From: Sipunculus nudus
Lineage: Eukaryota > Annelida > Sipuncula > Golfingiida > Sipunculidae
NCBI GenBank assembly: GCA_026874595.1
Contig: CM049317.1
Location: 12,938,882-13,002,881, forward strand
Direction: 5' to 3'
DNA: 64,000 bases
This document shows positions 59,747-61,665 of this stretch, piece after piece. The notes below the pieces were generated by a model. The model ran no database searches. It was not told the DNA's origin and saw only the letters and a list, made by a program, of their open reading frames with translations. Made by a program: the position numbers and the translations under genes. Every line of letters begins with the position of its first letter. Within the stretch, counting starts at the first letter, position 1.

Positions 59747-61491
59747 TACTAATACTAGTACTACTATACTACTACTACAACTACTAATACTACTATACTA
59801 CATCTACTATACTACTACTACTACTACATCTACCATACTACTACTACTACTACCACTACTTCTTCTGCTATACTACTACTACTAGTATTACTACTACTTA
59901 TAATAATAATAATAAATATACTAATAATATCGGTATCTGTACCATTACTATAGTCTGTTCCACCAAGGGGTGCTCAGTACAATTGATTTACATAATATCA
60001 TACAATTTGATACTTAAATGGATGGGGAACTCTAAAGACATATAATAAATAAAATCAAGACAAAACCAACCCTAGATTTTTAGACTGCCAACTCACAGCT
60101 AAGGTGCAGTGTTTCATCTTTAGTCGCATCCAGTGCACTAATACCTAATATGTTCAATGATCATGTCTAGTTTTATCAGTTACCAAGAGTTGTGGTGCCA
60201 CCCGTATTTTAAGCTCAGCTGACTGTACACCCCCCCCCCCCCCCCCCAAAGGACTAATTTAAATTTTAGGACAAAACCTCCCGTATCTTGATGATCAATG
60301 CATATATTGCCATGAATCTGGACTGAATATTGACCATGACTAGTGTTGTCAGTTCTGAAAAAAAAAATGGTAGGGCTGCATTTATTTTTCTAATGTTTTT
60401 GATTTTCCATTTTTGAGTATGTCAAATGACAGTAATCATGTCAATTTCTCAGCCGTAGTTTCATTTAGTGCCCTGAAACCTGGTGTGTTTATTGATAATG
60501 ACCGGTTTAAATACTTCAATTCTTGAAGACTGGTGGCGCAACCTTTTATATTTTTTCTCTTTTTTTATGTATCTTTTTCTTTATATTTAGAGTGCCATAC
60601 TATATCAATACAATCAGAAAATCAACTATAGTTTCATCGAGTGTCCAGAAACCGTGTGTGTTTATTACGGTCCTGCTTTAATTATACCGAATGCCGTATA
60701 GTAAACACTAAAAACCCTGTCCGTCTTTCTGTTTGACCGTCATATTTCTTTCCAGATGATAACTCCAGTTTTGATTGATTTTATATGGCCCTTCACGGAA
60801 ATAGGAACTCTGTTAATTTTGGGGTCATGAGATCAAAGGTCAAGGTCGCAGGAACTATTTCTTAAAAAAATTATGGATGTATTTTATGCTTAACTTTTCA
60901 TCCCAAACCTTCGATCCTCCACATGTGGCTCACCTTCCTATAGGGTAAGATTTCTTTTATTTTGGGGTCACAAGGTGATACGTCAAGGTCACAGGGCCTA
61001 TCTGTTCACCGATTAATTTATTGACGATCACAGGACCCCTTCCTCCAAGGAAAAAGGGGTACATCTTAAATAGAGTGCGTATATCTGATATTGTCACATT
61101 AATTCAACTCCCCTACATAACAGCAGTTAAAGTTAAACACTGATGAGATCTAAACAAAATAACGTTATTGGTGTGGATGGTTCTGCATTCCAACTCTCTG
61201 AACACCATCATCAGTTAACACGAACATGCAGCGATGGGACTCCGAAAAACGATCTGCCAGATCATTGTAAAGATTATAAAAATTAGTGAAATATCAAGAT
61301 CTAAATTAAAGATAAAATTCATATAAGGATGTCACTTCAATTAAATTCTATATTAAAATTGTCATTATATTTTCCAGAAAACAGGTGGGTAAAACTGAAT
61401 TTAAAGCCCCCATCCCCCCCCCCCCCCCTCCCCGTCTTTCTAACTTACCGTGAAAAAGAAGAGCTACGATGCCGACGAAAACACCGAACAT
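259..61491 (-). CDS. Secreted multi-WSC-domain protein; 16 coding exons in the window, 3' end beyond the left edge
   Basis: Exons (minus strand, 5' to 3'): 61491-61449, 56978-56823, 56122-56053, 55293-55223, 52235-52152, 43998-43830, 43369-43209, 38025-37848, 36156-35996, 35657-35535, 33301-33220, 32828-32743, 30281-30198, 27307-27136, 25593-25457, 454-259. All have AG acceptors and GT donors, and every phase joins, giving 657 codons plus 2 nt without a stop. Architecture: signal peptide, D1, WSC1, WSC2, D2, WSC3, first half of WSC4. WSC domains are eight-cysteine extracellular modules, thought to bind carbohydrate, known from yeast Wsc sensors, polycystin-1 and Kremen. The rest of WSC4 and the C-terminus lie outside, so whether the protein is soluble or membrane-anchored is unknown. 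A role in extracellular glycan binding is inference. Introns of up to about 25 kb are filled with repeats. Confidence 0.85.
455..3984. other. Left part of intron 15: AT-rich, no recognised element
   Basis: About 3.5 kb of AT-rich sequence. Both strands were read for cysteine-rich exons with matching phase, for reverse-transcriptase motifs and for terminal repeats. Only short chance frames were seen. A further D or W module here is not needed, because exon 15 (phase 1 out) joins exon 16 (phase 1 in). Confidence 0.5.
3985..5632 (+). mobile_element. Hairpin-ended repeat element, family A, copy 1
   Basis: Starts near ccatgggtcatgacgctcag (3,997) and ends with cagtcagctgagctaaaa (5,613). GCTCAGCTGACT near the start is the inverted form of AGTCAGCTGAGC at the end. 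The body is at least four degenerate tandem units: the string ggtttcc recurs at about 4,350, 4,691, 5,029 and 5,352, a period of 324-341 bp. Each unit carries aatagagaaaaaaa and a ggtggc...ccaccagtctgcag stretch. There is no coding capacity. Sub-terminal inverted repeats, a tandem core and a 3' hairpin recall Helitron-related non-autonomous elements (inference). Confidence 0.65.
5633..6240. other. Spacer between family A copies: nothing recognised
   Basis: About 600 bp of AT-rich sequence. A 70-codon plus frame begins at 5,643 but is low-complexity at its start and has no recognisable motif. Confidence 0.4.
6241..7642 (+). mobile_element. Hairpin-ended repeat element, family A, copy 2
   Basis: Starts at gtggcccatgggccatgacg and ends with agctcagatgactttcagtc followed by agctgagct (7,610-7,638), an imperfect hairpin with arms AGCTCAG-TGACT and AGTCA-CTGAGCT. 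The first half has its own short units around caccaccagt and 'gagatatgggc'. The second half (7,100-7,600) has the family A unit, then gacggacggccggacagaca just before the hairpin. No protein is encoded. Confidence 0.65.
7780..11030 (+). pseudogene. Decayed L1/Tx1-like LINE, endonuclease and reverse transcriptase
   Basis: Fragments in order read like a LINE ORF2. Endonuclease EVILGGDFNI at about 7,905-7,940, and YTWRQTNENI near 8,060. A spacer contains KNFLNIKKHN at about 8,570. The RT region has PVLLVKPITEEEL (8,760), TGYIQGRYIGENIRNLSDLL (9,105), ILISIDFEKAFGS (9,195), LSTYLFVLAAEIIEEF (9,400) and an intact catalytic YADD (9,511-9,522). Then come GGERIKRVRLIQEVKHGGL (9,930) and a C-terminal Cys-rich part (10,690-10,790). 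Many frameshifts and stops show it is dead. A 30-base poly-A at 10,500 lies inside. It is in sense orientation relative to the window, antisense to the WSC gene. Confidence 0.8.
10500..10530 (+). repeat. Poly-A tract inside the LINE remnant
   Basis: An uninterrupted run of about 30 A, followed by ccaaaaacatttgatgaagg. LINE coding similarity continues on the far side, so this is internal expansion of an A-rich stretch and not the element's tail. Confidence 0.8.
11031..12139. other. Intronic spacer: no recognised feature
   Basis: About 1.1 kb between the LINE and family B. It holds two short frames (plus 11,242-11,466; minus 11,753-11,463) without motifs. Direct or inverted repeats long enough to delimit an element were not seen. 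Confidence 0.4.
12138..15345 (+). mobile_element. Hairpin-ended repeat element, family B, copy 1
   Basis: Starts at gggacccacgggtcacggcg (12,142) and ends with gacggacggacgacggacaa, then tagctcagatgacttatagt and cagctgagct (15,313-15,342). The core has two long related units, about 13,990-14,580 and 14,650-15,240, each with aaatccttatgta, atgctgtgaaaattaaatc, 'ttaatatctcgaaggaacga' and 'gaagtcc'. A GC-richer stretch with a 9-base poly-G lies at 13,820-13,930. No coding region was seen. It shares terminal style, but not core, with family A. Confidence 0.65.
13142..13266 (+). repeat. 64-bp tandem duplication inside family B copy 1
   Basis: Two adjacent near-identical copies, each containing attagaattgttgcaaaagt followed by tgcaatcat. 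The second copy differs at a few positions. Confidence 0.75.
15346..18084 (+). mobile_element. Family B copy 2, 5'-truncated and split by an insertion
   Basis: Directly after the hairpin of copy 1, the sequence re-enters the family B unit in mid-unit (tgcattatgttttgg, compare 14,271). It breaks at 15,447, resumes at about 17,349 (aaatacgatcaaaaacagat), and ends with ggacaatggaccacgact and the same hairpin (18,051-18,082). The flanks rejoin into the uninterrupted form seen at 14,340-14,400. Copies 1 and 2 lie head to tail. Confidence 0.7.
15448..17353. mobile_element. About 1.9-kb TIR element nested in family B copy 2
   Basis: The insertion begins TGGGCTAGCGCTGGCC and ends GGCTAGCGCGAGCCCA. 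The reverse complement of the end, TGGGCTCGCGCTAGCC, matches the start at 14 of 16 positions. aaatac lies on both sides, fitting a 6-8 bp target-site duplication. The element is precise: removing it restores the family B unit. No transposase frame is visible (longest frames are 60-78 codons, unrelated), so it is non-autonomous. The length of the flanking repeat suggests an hAT-type origin, but this is unproven. Confidence 0.65.
18085..21960. other. Intron 15, central part: AT-rich, no recognised gene
   Basis: About 3.9 kb read on both strands. Only a 12-base poly-C (18,677), a 42-bp (ATT)n run (21,639-21,681) and chance frames of 60-71 codons were seen. There is no splice-bounded cysteine-rich segment. 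Confidence 0.45.
21639..21681 (+). repeat. (ATT)n microsatellite
   Basis: About fourteen ATT units with one early irregularity, in a strongly AT-rich context. Confidence 0.9.
22020..22430 (+). pseudogene. LINE fragment, end of an L1/Tx1-like reverse transcriptase region
   Basis: The frame reads GPITILGININ, then LIGKINKLVETLSKRKLTHI, GKVTVIKSHLVSQLQYQLSV, LPNPP, FNFIWNGKIDRIKRVTL and NGGLDIIDI. The order G-K-x-T-V-I-K, L-P-N-P-P, F-I-W-x-G-K and G-G-L is characteristic of the segment just after the RT core in L1-like elements. One stop lies after GININDTL and the frame ends after GGLDIIDI. Both ends are truncated. It is a different copy from the 7.8-11.0 kb LINE. Confidence 0.82.
22622..22638 (+). 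repeat. Short (TA)n run
   Basis: Seventeen bases of alternating T and A. A longer imperfect AT-rich stretch continues to about 22,700. Confidence 0.8.
22756..22805 (+). repeat. 15-bp minisatellite, three copies
   Basis: The unit aacactgccaatgtc recurs three times with one variant (aacactgccagtgtg). In one frame it reads ANTASVNTANV, but the frame has no other protein features. Confidence 0.8.
23050..25330 (+). pseudogene. Broken, internally deleted Ty3/Gypsy LTR retrotransposon
   Basis: Gag-like start at 23,293: MARYEAPAKVSFKNIEWEEW, then EFSRFQRATYFHNDNGE, with stops and frameshifts after. YDTQPRKFTEYFVPKLARF follows near 23,550. The RT tail contains LRGTEVIMD, where the second catalytic Asp codon is a stop (23,828), followed by ILVHGRSEIEYDARLKAVLD and LSLNEDKCQF. 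The RNase H start reads VIADVVSYGLGAVLMQ (24,224). Most of integrase is missing; an integrase-tail-like GDSVLIKTGWNTPGKIVG lies at about 24,523. Similar non-coding segments at 23,100-23,200 and 25,190-25,300 (gtggataaag, gctgaat.aacg) are probably LTR remnants. Confidence 0.8.
25457..25593 (-). CDS. Exon 15: WSC domain 3, second half
   Basis: 137 nt, phase 2 to 1. Acceptor AAATTTCAG, donor ATAG|GTAATAA. It encodes RLCYCGYGGAEEVLDGGCLA, then GCGMSNFPCNMTSL and a FTMKMYKI strand. C-Y-C-G and C-x3-C-G are typical WSC. It is 24 nt shorter than the two paralogous exons, with a tighter C-x-C to C-x3-C loop, and the usual C-G after the last Cys is C-N. The exon is followed by a roughly 25-kb intron. 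Confidence 0.87.
26270..26992 (-). mobile_element. Short hairpin-ended element in inverted orientation
   Basis: On the minus strand it opens GGCCATGACGCTGAGCTGAA (26,971 to 26,990) and closes with a hairpin containing AGCTCAGATGACTTATCAT (26,288-26,306) and AGTCGGCTGACC. These are the terminal motifs of families A and B. The core is different and very short (about 0.7 kb), including the poly-G and (AT)n tracts. Confidence 0.5.
26889..26927 (+). repeat. (AT)n microsatellite
   Basis: About 39 bases of uninterrupted AT dinucleotides, followed by acacc. Confidence 0.9.
27136..27307 (-). CDS. Exon 14: WSC domain 3, first half
   Basis: 172 nt, phase 1 to 2. Acceptor GGCCACAG, donor AG|GTGTGTTC. 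It encodes RPLPQELEYTEAGCYFQERS, then DITGAKLGECARYCYVKQLP and YFAIMS. GCY, the C-x3-C pair and the closing aromatic-A-I strand fit a WSC first half and are close to the textbook form of the domain. An ATG at 27,317 is intronic and should not be taken as a start. Confidence 0.88.
27308..30197. other. Intron 13
   Basis: 2.9 kb of AT-rich sequence. Apart from a tRNA-like stretch near 29,760 nothing was recognised. A Cys-containing plus-strand frame at 29,554-29,742 has no splice context that would link it to other exons. Confidence 0.5.
29757..29835 (+). repeat. tRNA-like sequence, possibly a SINE head
   Basis: It contains an A-box-like TAGATAAGTGG and, about 35 bases on, a B-box-like ggttctgtattcaatcc in the order and spacing of an internal RNA polymerase III promoter. 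The acceptor and anticodon stems do not pair well, so it is not a functional tRNA gene. A degenerate tRNA-derived SINE head is the likely reading. Confidence 0.35.
30198..30281 (-). CDS. Exon 13: fourth exon of module D2
   Basis: 84 nt, phase 1 to 1. Excellent acceptor CTTTTTCAG and donor A|GTAAGTA. It encodes STGRFNNPCAMRSRNPDLRS and YSQFAIS. Length, phase and the Cys at codon 9 equal those of exon 5. The second Cys of exon 5 (codon 24) is absent here. The exon passes in phase directly to WSC3. Confidence 0.8.
30282..32742. other. Intron 12
   Basis: 2.5 kb with no recognised element. A T-rich run (32,097-32,112) and overlapping frames on both strands at 32,246-32,501 were inspected and show no known motif. 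Confidence 0.45.
32743..32828 (-). CDS. Exon 12: third exon of module D2
   Basis: 86 nt, phase 2 to 1. A T-rich tract precedes acceptor TTTTTTTGTAG; donor GAAG|GTAGGTG is strong. It encodes DSEGKKHHLCLTFVMSNDNR and TVDVTYVE. HHLCLTFVM is clearly paralogous to HFQCLTLTM of exon 4, with five extra residues at the start. This similarity is what first identified D2 as a repeat of D1. Confidence 0.82.
33220..33301 (-). CDS. Exon 11: second exon of module D2
   Basis: 82 nt, phase 1 to 2. Acceptor TGTTCTCTAG, donor TG|GTAGGG. It encodes SVRMKTVIGTDEILDISPRV and then TRVRYF. The phase pattern equals that of exon 3, and the end (RVRYF before the intron) resembles QLRFKYS there. It has no cysteine, unlike exon 3. 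A shorter exon ending at an internal GT (33,274) is possible but would break the phase to exon 12 or remove this similarity. Confidence 0.62.
33302..35534. other. Intron 10, mostly family A repeat
   Basis: The first 320 bp are unremarkable. From 33,627 to 35,387 it is occupied by family A copy 3. The exon 10 donor lies about 150 bp beyond the element's end. Confidence 0.6.
33627..35387 (+). mobile_element. Hairpin-ended repeat element, family A, copy 3
   Basis: Starts at acccatgggtcatgacgctc and ends with tggctcagatgactttcagt and cagctgag (35,354-35,381). The core carries many degenerate units, each with a 'tcacxxtgacctaatttcag' line, then ggtttcc, aatagagaaaa and ggtggc...agtct. A long GACGGACGGACAGACAGAGA run at 35,281-35,340 precedes the hairpin, as in the family B copies. 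It is the best preserved family A copy by termini. Confidence 0.7.
35535..35657 (-). CDS. Exon 10: first exon of module D2
   Basis: 123 nt, phase 1 to 1. Acceptor CTTACAG; donor GAAG|GTTTGA is the weakest of the set, and other phase-1 GT sites lie 15-36 bp further on. It encodes TVKRRIKPELRGTWYTSTVP and then a Lys-rich strand. It aligns with exon 2 around P-x-L and W-Y/F, but the Cys before ILP in D1 is Arg here. The segment after the Trp is 26 residues against 28 in D1, which favours the chosen donor. Confidence 0.7.
35996..36156 (-). CDS. Exon 9: WSC domain 2, second half
   Basis: 161 nt, phase 2 to 1. Acceptor CTTTCAG, donor CAG|GTAATA. It encodes RVCTCRNSYGMLGKG, then RCTAECIGGQEAEVHGYCGN and NNVYQVMLFSS. 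The C-x-C, C-x3-C, CG and final V-Y strand are those of WSC. With exon 8 it gives a complete eight-cysteine domain. The other frame beginning at this acceptor hits a stop within five codons. Confidence 0.9.
36157..37847. other. Intron 8
   Basis: 1.7 kb. A CpG-richer stretch at 36,740-36,930 carries overlapping frames on both strands, but none has a recognisable motif or consistent splice sites. Nothing else was seen. Confidence 0.45.
37848..38025 (-). CDS. Exon 8: WSC domain 2, first half
   Basis: 178 nt, phase 1 to 2. Acceptor TTTTAG, donor GG|GTAAGAG. A 16-residue linker rich in Glu/Asp precedes VGGCWADVYIPGLHRQ. The block FFMSPALCVRFCSSHGYLYA gives the C-x3-C and the G-Y-x-Y-A signature typical of WSC. 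The MSPALC string recurs in exon 16 (WSC4), so WSC2 and WSC4 are each other's closest relatives in position and sequence. Confidence 0.9.
38940..39035 (+). repeat. Irregular GGACTCG-type hexamer repeat, copy 1
   Basis: Loose repeats of ggactcg and ttggac, including ggacttggactcgagg. It shares gaatttggacttgcactctg-type sequence with the stretch at 42,970-43,110. Translation gives D/S/L-rich peptides, which is a low-complexity effect. Confidence 0.6.
39688..41763 (+). mobile_element. Hairpin-ended repeat element, family B, copy 3
   Basis: Starts at gggacccatgggtcacggcg and ends with acggacggacgacggacaat, then the tagctcagatgacttatagt hairpin (41,730-41,762). The core includes gtgcattatgtttgggccca units (41,239 and 41,366), the ccttaatttctcaaaggaac segment and a GC-richer stretch at 40,750-40,830 related to 13,820-13,930. 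Confidence 0.7.
41937..42254 (+). other. Uncharacterised 105-codon reading frame
   Basis: It opens MEPIDIVPHKLSQEPYVAGN and continues with a Pro/Gln/His-rich stretch (HPHPQRQKQHAPPQPIP). The first 70 codons have a coding-like, GC-richer composition, and a possible donor CGA|GTGAAT follows the ELR codons. It could be an exon or a gag-like fragment of a transposon. No homology is recognised. Confidence 0.2.
42970..43110 (+). repeat. Irregular GGACTCG-type hexamer repeat, copy 2
   Basis: Contains acttggacttgcactcgga and several gactcg/ggactt hexamers, like the segment at 38,940-39,035. It ends about 100 bp before the donor of exon 7. Confidence 0.6.
43209..43369 (-). CDS. Exon 7: WSC domain 1, second half
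   Basis: 161 nt, phase 2 to 1. A pyrimidine-rich tract precedes the acceptor CCAAG|G; donor TTCG|GTAACAC. The exon opens SSCICAHDTKE, then KMCQVPCRGQHASVYPTSCG and GGTDHISTYF. The spacing C-x-C, C-x3-C-x-G and CGG followed by an I-S-x-Y strand is the classical end of a WSC domain. With exon 6 it completes eight cysteines. Its length is identical to exon 9. Confidence 0.88.
43830..43998 (-). CDS. Exon 6: WSC domain 1, first half
   Basis: 169 nt, phase 1 to 2. Acceptor TTTTCAG, strong donor GG|GTAAGTG. Key residues are KCWTPF near the start and DCMRTCVVLGYRVFGFLNG at the end. This matches the first half of a WSC domain: an aromatic after the first Cys, then C-x3-C, a glycine-aromatic pair and a final Gly split across the intron. 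It follows the D1 module directly in phase. Confidence 0.88.
44348..44398 (+). repeat. (AT)n microsatellite
   Basis: About 50 bases of uninterrupted AT dinucleotides. It produces a YIYIYI chance peptide on the minus strand. Confidence 0.9.
44480..45395. repeat. CpG-rich block with degenerate CGTACGG/CCGTACG words
   Basis: About 900 bp densely packed with CpG and with variants of ccgtacgg, accgcacgg, cgtacgg and cgtgcg on both strands, in sharp contrast to the AT-rich surroundings. It begins near aagccccggtcacaacaaac, repeats cctcggtcacaacccgcccc-type phrases, and ends at a 16-base poly-G (45,379-45,394). Frames of 64-114 codons on both strands are by-products of low stop density. It is likely a low-complexity or transposon-derived repeat and not a gene. 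Confidence 0.6.
45990..46940 (+). repeat. 162-bp tandem-unit repeat with AAGATGGCG motifs
   Basis: The word agatggc (or aaatggc) recurs at 46,153, 46,315, 46,478 and 46,640, a period of 162-163 bp, then at 46,724 in a shortened unit. Several units carry a second copy 12-14 bp later (aagatggcgtccaagatagc). Each also carries tcacgtgac-like and tttcatc-like words. The left edge has gctacaaaaggtttttcaac and acttccggtagtatgttatt, which recur inverted at 54,170-54,270. Confidence 0.75.
47650..49113 (-). pseudogene. Jockey/CR1-like LINE reverse transcriptase, 5'-truncated and broken
   Basis: Minus-strand fragments in order: GFNPGDSTINQLVAIMDNIY, then VNMVFLDATAAFDHVWHDGL, NRHQRVVLNGKASSW, and a frameshift replacing the usual G-V-P-Q-G block. 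The active-site block reads LFDDDTCLL (48,711-48,737) in place of FADDT. Then ECWDLKLHVKFNPCKTVAMT, HKHFGIILSSGLSWSEHI, and decayed C-terminal pieces including PHGMVESSVHFFLMCPYYG at about 47,750. The region upstream of RT is missing. It has the same orientation as the host WSC gene. Confidence 0.85.
49165..49189 (+). repeat. Poly-C tract
   Basis: About 20 uninterrupted C. It lies just left of the truncated start of the minus-strand LINE. A second poly-C (49,446-49,464) followed by (AC)n lies 260 bp away. Confidence 0.85.
49446..49475 (+). repeat. Poly-C plus (AC)n tract
   Basis: About 18 C followed by acacacacacac. Slippage-prone simple repeat. Confidence 0.85.
50050..51480 (-). pseudogene. 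Decayed cysteine-rich coding remnant of unknown family
   Basis: On the minus strand several protein-like fragments line up in one order: FNDAPFARCFNELENLDISN (about 51,460), NGISVNEKWQETSQITLF (51,350), ANVQQELQCGKCHIIMQVRH followed by ICFSLGERYAS (51,115), LRIDKPEKAFFNWVLEIMPI with KLNSSIELLYLSSIVKKE (50,790), and FHQNYLNECADCGRQFYSNF followed by THKL (50,285). C-G-K-C-H and C-x2-C-G-x-Q-F...H resemble zinc-binding knuckles. Frames change between pieces and an (AT)n run interrupts them. It could be an old transposon gene or a pseudogene; no family is recognised. Confidence 0.35.
50991..51031 (+). repeat. (AT)n microsatellite
   Basis: About 40 bases of TA dinucleotides, giving YIYIYI frames on both strands. 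It interrupts the decayed minus-strand coding remnant. Confidence 0.9.
51828..52005 (-). repeat. Dispersed repeat, inverted partner of 55,555-55,740
   Basis: The reverse complement contains CACAAGCTTTCTCTCATT, GACTACGGCAACTGCGGCCC, then TTTGTGAGTGAAACACGGCC and GTTGGG, aligning block by block with cacatgcttcctctcgtt, gattactgcacctgcgggcc and tttgtgtatgagacacggct plus gttggg at 55,555-55,740. Opposite orientation and lack of a shared frame mark it as a SINE-sized mobile repeat. It creates a false exon (see rejected items). Confidence 0.65.
52152..52235 (-). CDS. Exon 5: fourth exon of module D1
   Basis: 84 nt, phase 1 to 1. The acceptor GATGATGCAG was chosen over an upstream AG at 52,272 because only this one keeps the phase from exon 4. 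The choice is confirmed by exon 13, also 84 nt, also 27 full codons, with Cys at codon 9 in both. It encodes NYVHHVLECKKGDFYPL and then a second Cys near the end (RPFCPT). Donor C|GTAACATG. The pyrimidine tract before the acceptor is weak, so this is the least certain D1 exon. Confidence 0.68.
52692..53072 (+). other. Uncharacterised plus-strand open frame
   Basis: A 127-codon open stretch with internal Met at 52,740 (MYQGKACWYAVIKQATDSYE). Its last 35 codons overlap family A repeat sequence, so at most the first 90 codons could be old coding sequence. No motif or splice context was found. Probably not a gene. Confidence 0.15.
52970..53500 (+). mobile_element. Family A element, 3' fragment
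   Basis: Contains ggtcaccatgacctaatttc and aggtttc units at 53,015 and 53,281, a 14-base poly-G (53,099-53,112), then ggacagccggacggacgacg and a decayed hairpin (gagctcagataacttagtca followed by gatcagc). It lacks the family A start. Confidence 0.6.
53510..54340 (-). repeat. Inverted copy of the 162-bp-unit repeat
   Basis: On the plus strand ggccatcttgg recurs at about 53,830, 53,993 and 54,159 (period 163-166 bp), and aaggccattttcgacacc lies at 53,523. Its right edge contains ataacatgctaccggaagtc and gttgaaaaaccttttgtagc, the reverse complement of the left edge of the repeat at 45,990-46,940. The two copies lie about 6.6 kb apart in opposite orientation. Confidence 0.75.
54480..54935 (+). 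repeat. Three tandem units of about 165 bp with CACGTGA and CAGCTGTCAGCC
   Basis: Units begin at cacgtgactgacc (54,491), cacgtgatcgttaagctgtc (54,654) and acgtgaccggtcagctgtca (54,821). Each continues with a 'cgtc/catcg ttttat' line, aacaggtgaa or aacaggtaaa, an A-rich run and 'tgttatgaaaatca'. Units 2 and 3 share gctgtcagccatt. This lies directly beside the inverted 162-bp-unit repeat and may be a divergent part of the same element. Confidence 0.65.
55124..55158 (+). repeat. (CT)n microsatellite
   Basis: About 35 bases of uninterrupted CT, 65 bp left of the exon 4 donor and so in the start of intron 4 as transcribed (as GA). Confidence 0.9.
55223..55293 (-). CDS. Exon 4: third exon of module D1
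   Basis: 71 nt, phase 2 to 1. Acceptor CTTTCAG, donor C|GTGAGTA. It encodes GHFQCLTLTMIRRGLVLVEK and then IDD. This is the best-conserved part of the D module: HFQCLTLTM here matches HHLCLTFVM in exon 12, with both Cys and the following alternating hydrophobics aligned. The other two frames contain stops, which supports the phase inherited from exon 3. Confidence 0.8.
55555..55740 (+). repeat. Dispersed repeat, partner of 51,828-52,005
   Basis: About 185 bp, GC-richer than its surroundings, with cacatgcttcctctcgtt, cacctgcgggcccgagggg and gagacacggctgttggg. It aligns with the inverted copy 3.6 kb to the left. It lies in intron 3. Confidence 0.65.
56053..56122 (-). CDS. Exon 3: second exon of module D1
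   Basis: 70 nt, phase 1 to 2. Acceptor TTGTAG, strong donor GA|GTAAGTAG. It encodes SPKAYETHCLSDRKVQLRF followed by KYS and a split Glu codon. The single Cys (codon 9) has no counterpart in the paralogous exon 11, which instead reads SVRMKTVIGTDEILDISPR. The alternation of charged and hydrophobic residues suggests beta strands. It is joined to exon 4 by a split GA|G codon. Confidence 0.78.
56123..56822. other. Intron 2, with short imperfect tandem repeats
   Basis: From about 56,520 to 56,800 a roughly 75-bp unit recurs three to four times: gatatgtttcactgcct, then ctcatgttaatatgga, then 'aagaataaaccaagatct(a)aa'. Otherwise unremarkable. Confidence 0.6.
56823..56978 (-). CDS. Exon 2: first exon of module D1
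   Basis: 156 nt, phase 1 to 1. Acceptor TTTTAG, donor C|GTGAGTC. It encodes a segment opening LRQIDSTPSKPCILPEP and containing VDNWFSTQGRL; Cys is residue 12 and the Trp lies 11 residues later. It is paralogous to exon 10 (D2), which has KPELRGTWYTST at the same place: a P-x-L run, then W followed by an aromatic and S/T-rich residues. I do not recognise the domain surely. The pattern faintly recalls the secreted arthropod DUF7042-DUF7045 modules (family knowledge, weak). Confidence 0.8.
58484..59935 (+). repeat. 1.4-kb (CTA)n trinucleotide array
   Basis: Hundreds of CTA/TAC/ACT units with interruptions such as ttctac, atctac, tatta and atactact. There are internal higher-order repeats: the block around 58,680-58,760 recurs at about 59,225-59,300, and 59,000-59,190 recurs at about 59,350-59,490. 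It yields a 293-codon open frame of Tyr, Leu and Thr runs that is a pure artefact of the array. The array ends in ttataataataataataaat. Confidence 0.95.
60190..60600 (-). mobile_element. Inverted fragment related to family A
   Basis: On the plus strand it shows taagctcagctgactgtaca (60,211) next to a 17-base poly-C, and later gactggtggcgcaaccttt and ttttttctctttttttatgt, which are the reverse complement of the family A unit lines 'aaatagagaaaaaa' and 'ggtggcaccaccagtc'. Confidence 0.5.
61409..61432 (+). repeat. Poly-C tract
   Basis: About 18 C with one interruption, 17-40 bp inside intron 1 from the exon 1 donor. Confidence 0.85.
61449..61491 (-). CDS. Exon 1: initiator Met and signal peptide
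   Basis: The ATG at 61,491 opens MFGVFVGIVALLFH plus one base, then a strong donor GTAAGTTA (phase 1). The hydrophobic run FGVFVGIVALLF is a typical signal-peptide core, so the product should enter the secretory pathway. The start is chosen because it is the only Met giving such a leader in this frame and because a TATA-like box and CRE-like sites lie 125-170 bp upstream. The last base G joins the GG that opens exon 2 and restores a glycine codon. Confidence 0.75.
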
Positions 61492-61604
61492 GGTTTCGTT
61501 TTATGCCGATTTTTCTCCGGTATCCGAACTAAATAATCCTGCTTTGAGTTGACGTTTCATTTTGATTTTGCTATGTCCACATATAGCCAGTGCTTGTCCC
61601 TGAG

Positions 61605-61665
61605 TGATTTATGAGTATATACAAGCAGAATGACGTCATATGCGGCGTCATATGTGACGTCACAA
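61605..61665 (-). promoter_or_regulatory. Putative promoter of the WSC gene: TATA-like box and triple CRE-like array
   Basis: Reading toward the gene, two perfect TGACGTCA palindromes (61,631-61,638 and 61,655-61,662) flank a CGGCGTCA variant (61,643-61,650). The three lie on an exact 12-bp period, each of the first two followed by TATG. A TATATA (61,616-61,621) sits 10 bp downstream and about 125 bp upstream of the ATG. TGACGTCA is the consensus of CREB/ATF bZIP factors (established). That this array drives the gene is inference from position. Confidence 0.55.

Larger units (their letters stand above)
56979..61448. other. Intron 1
   Basis: 4.5 kb, dominated by the (CTA)n array at 58,484-59,935. 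It also holds a family A-like inverted fragment (60,190-60,600) and poly-C tracts. The first intron of a secreted-protein gene can carry enhancers; none could be recognised by eye. Confidence 0.6.
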
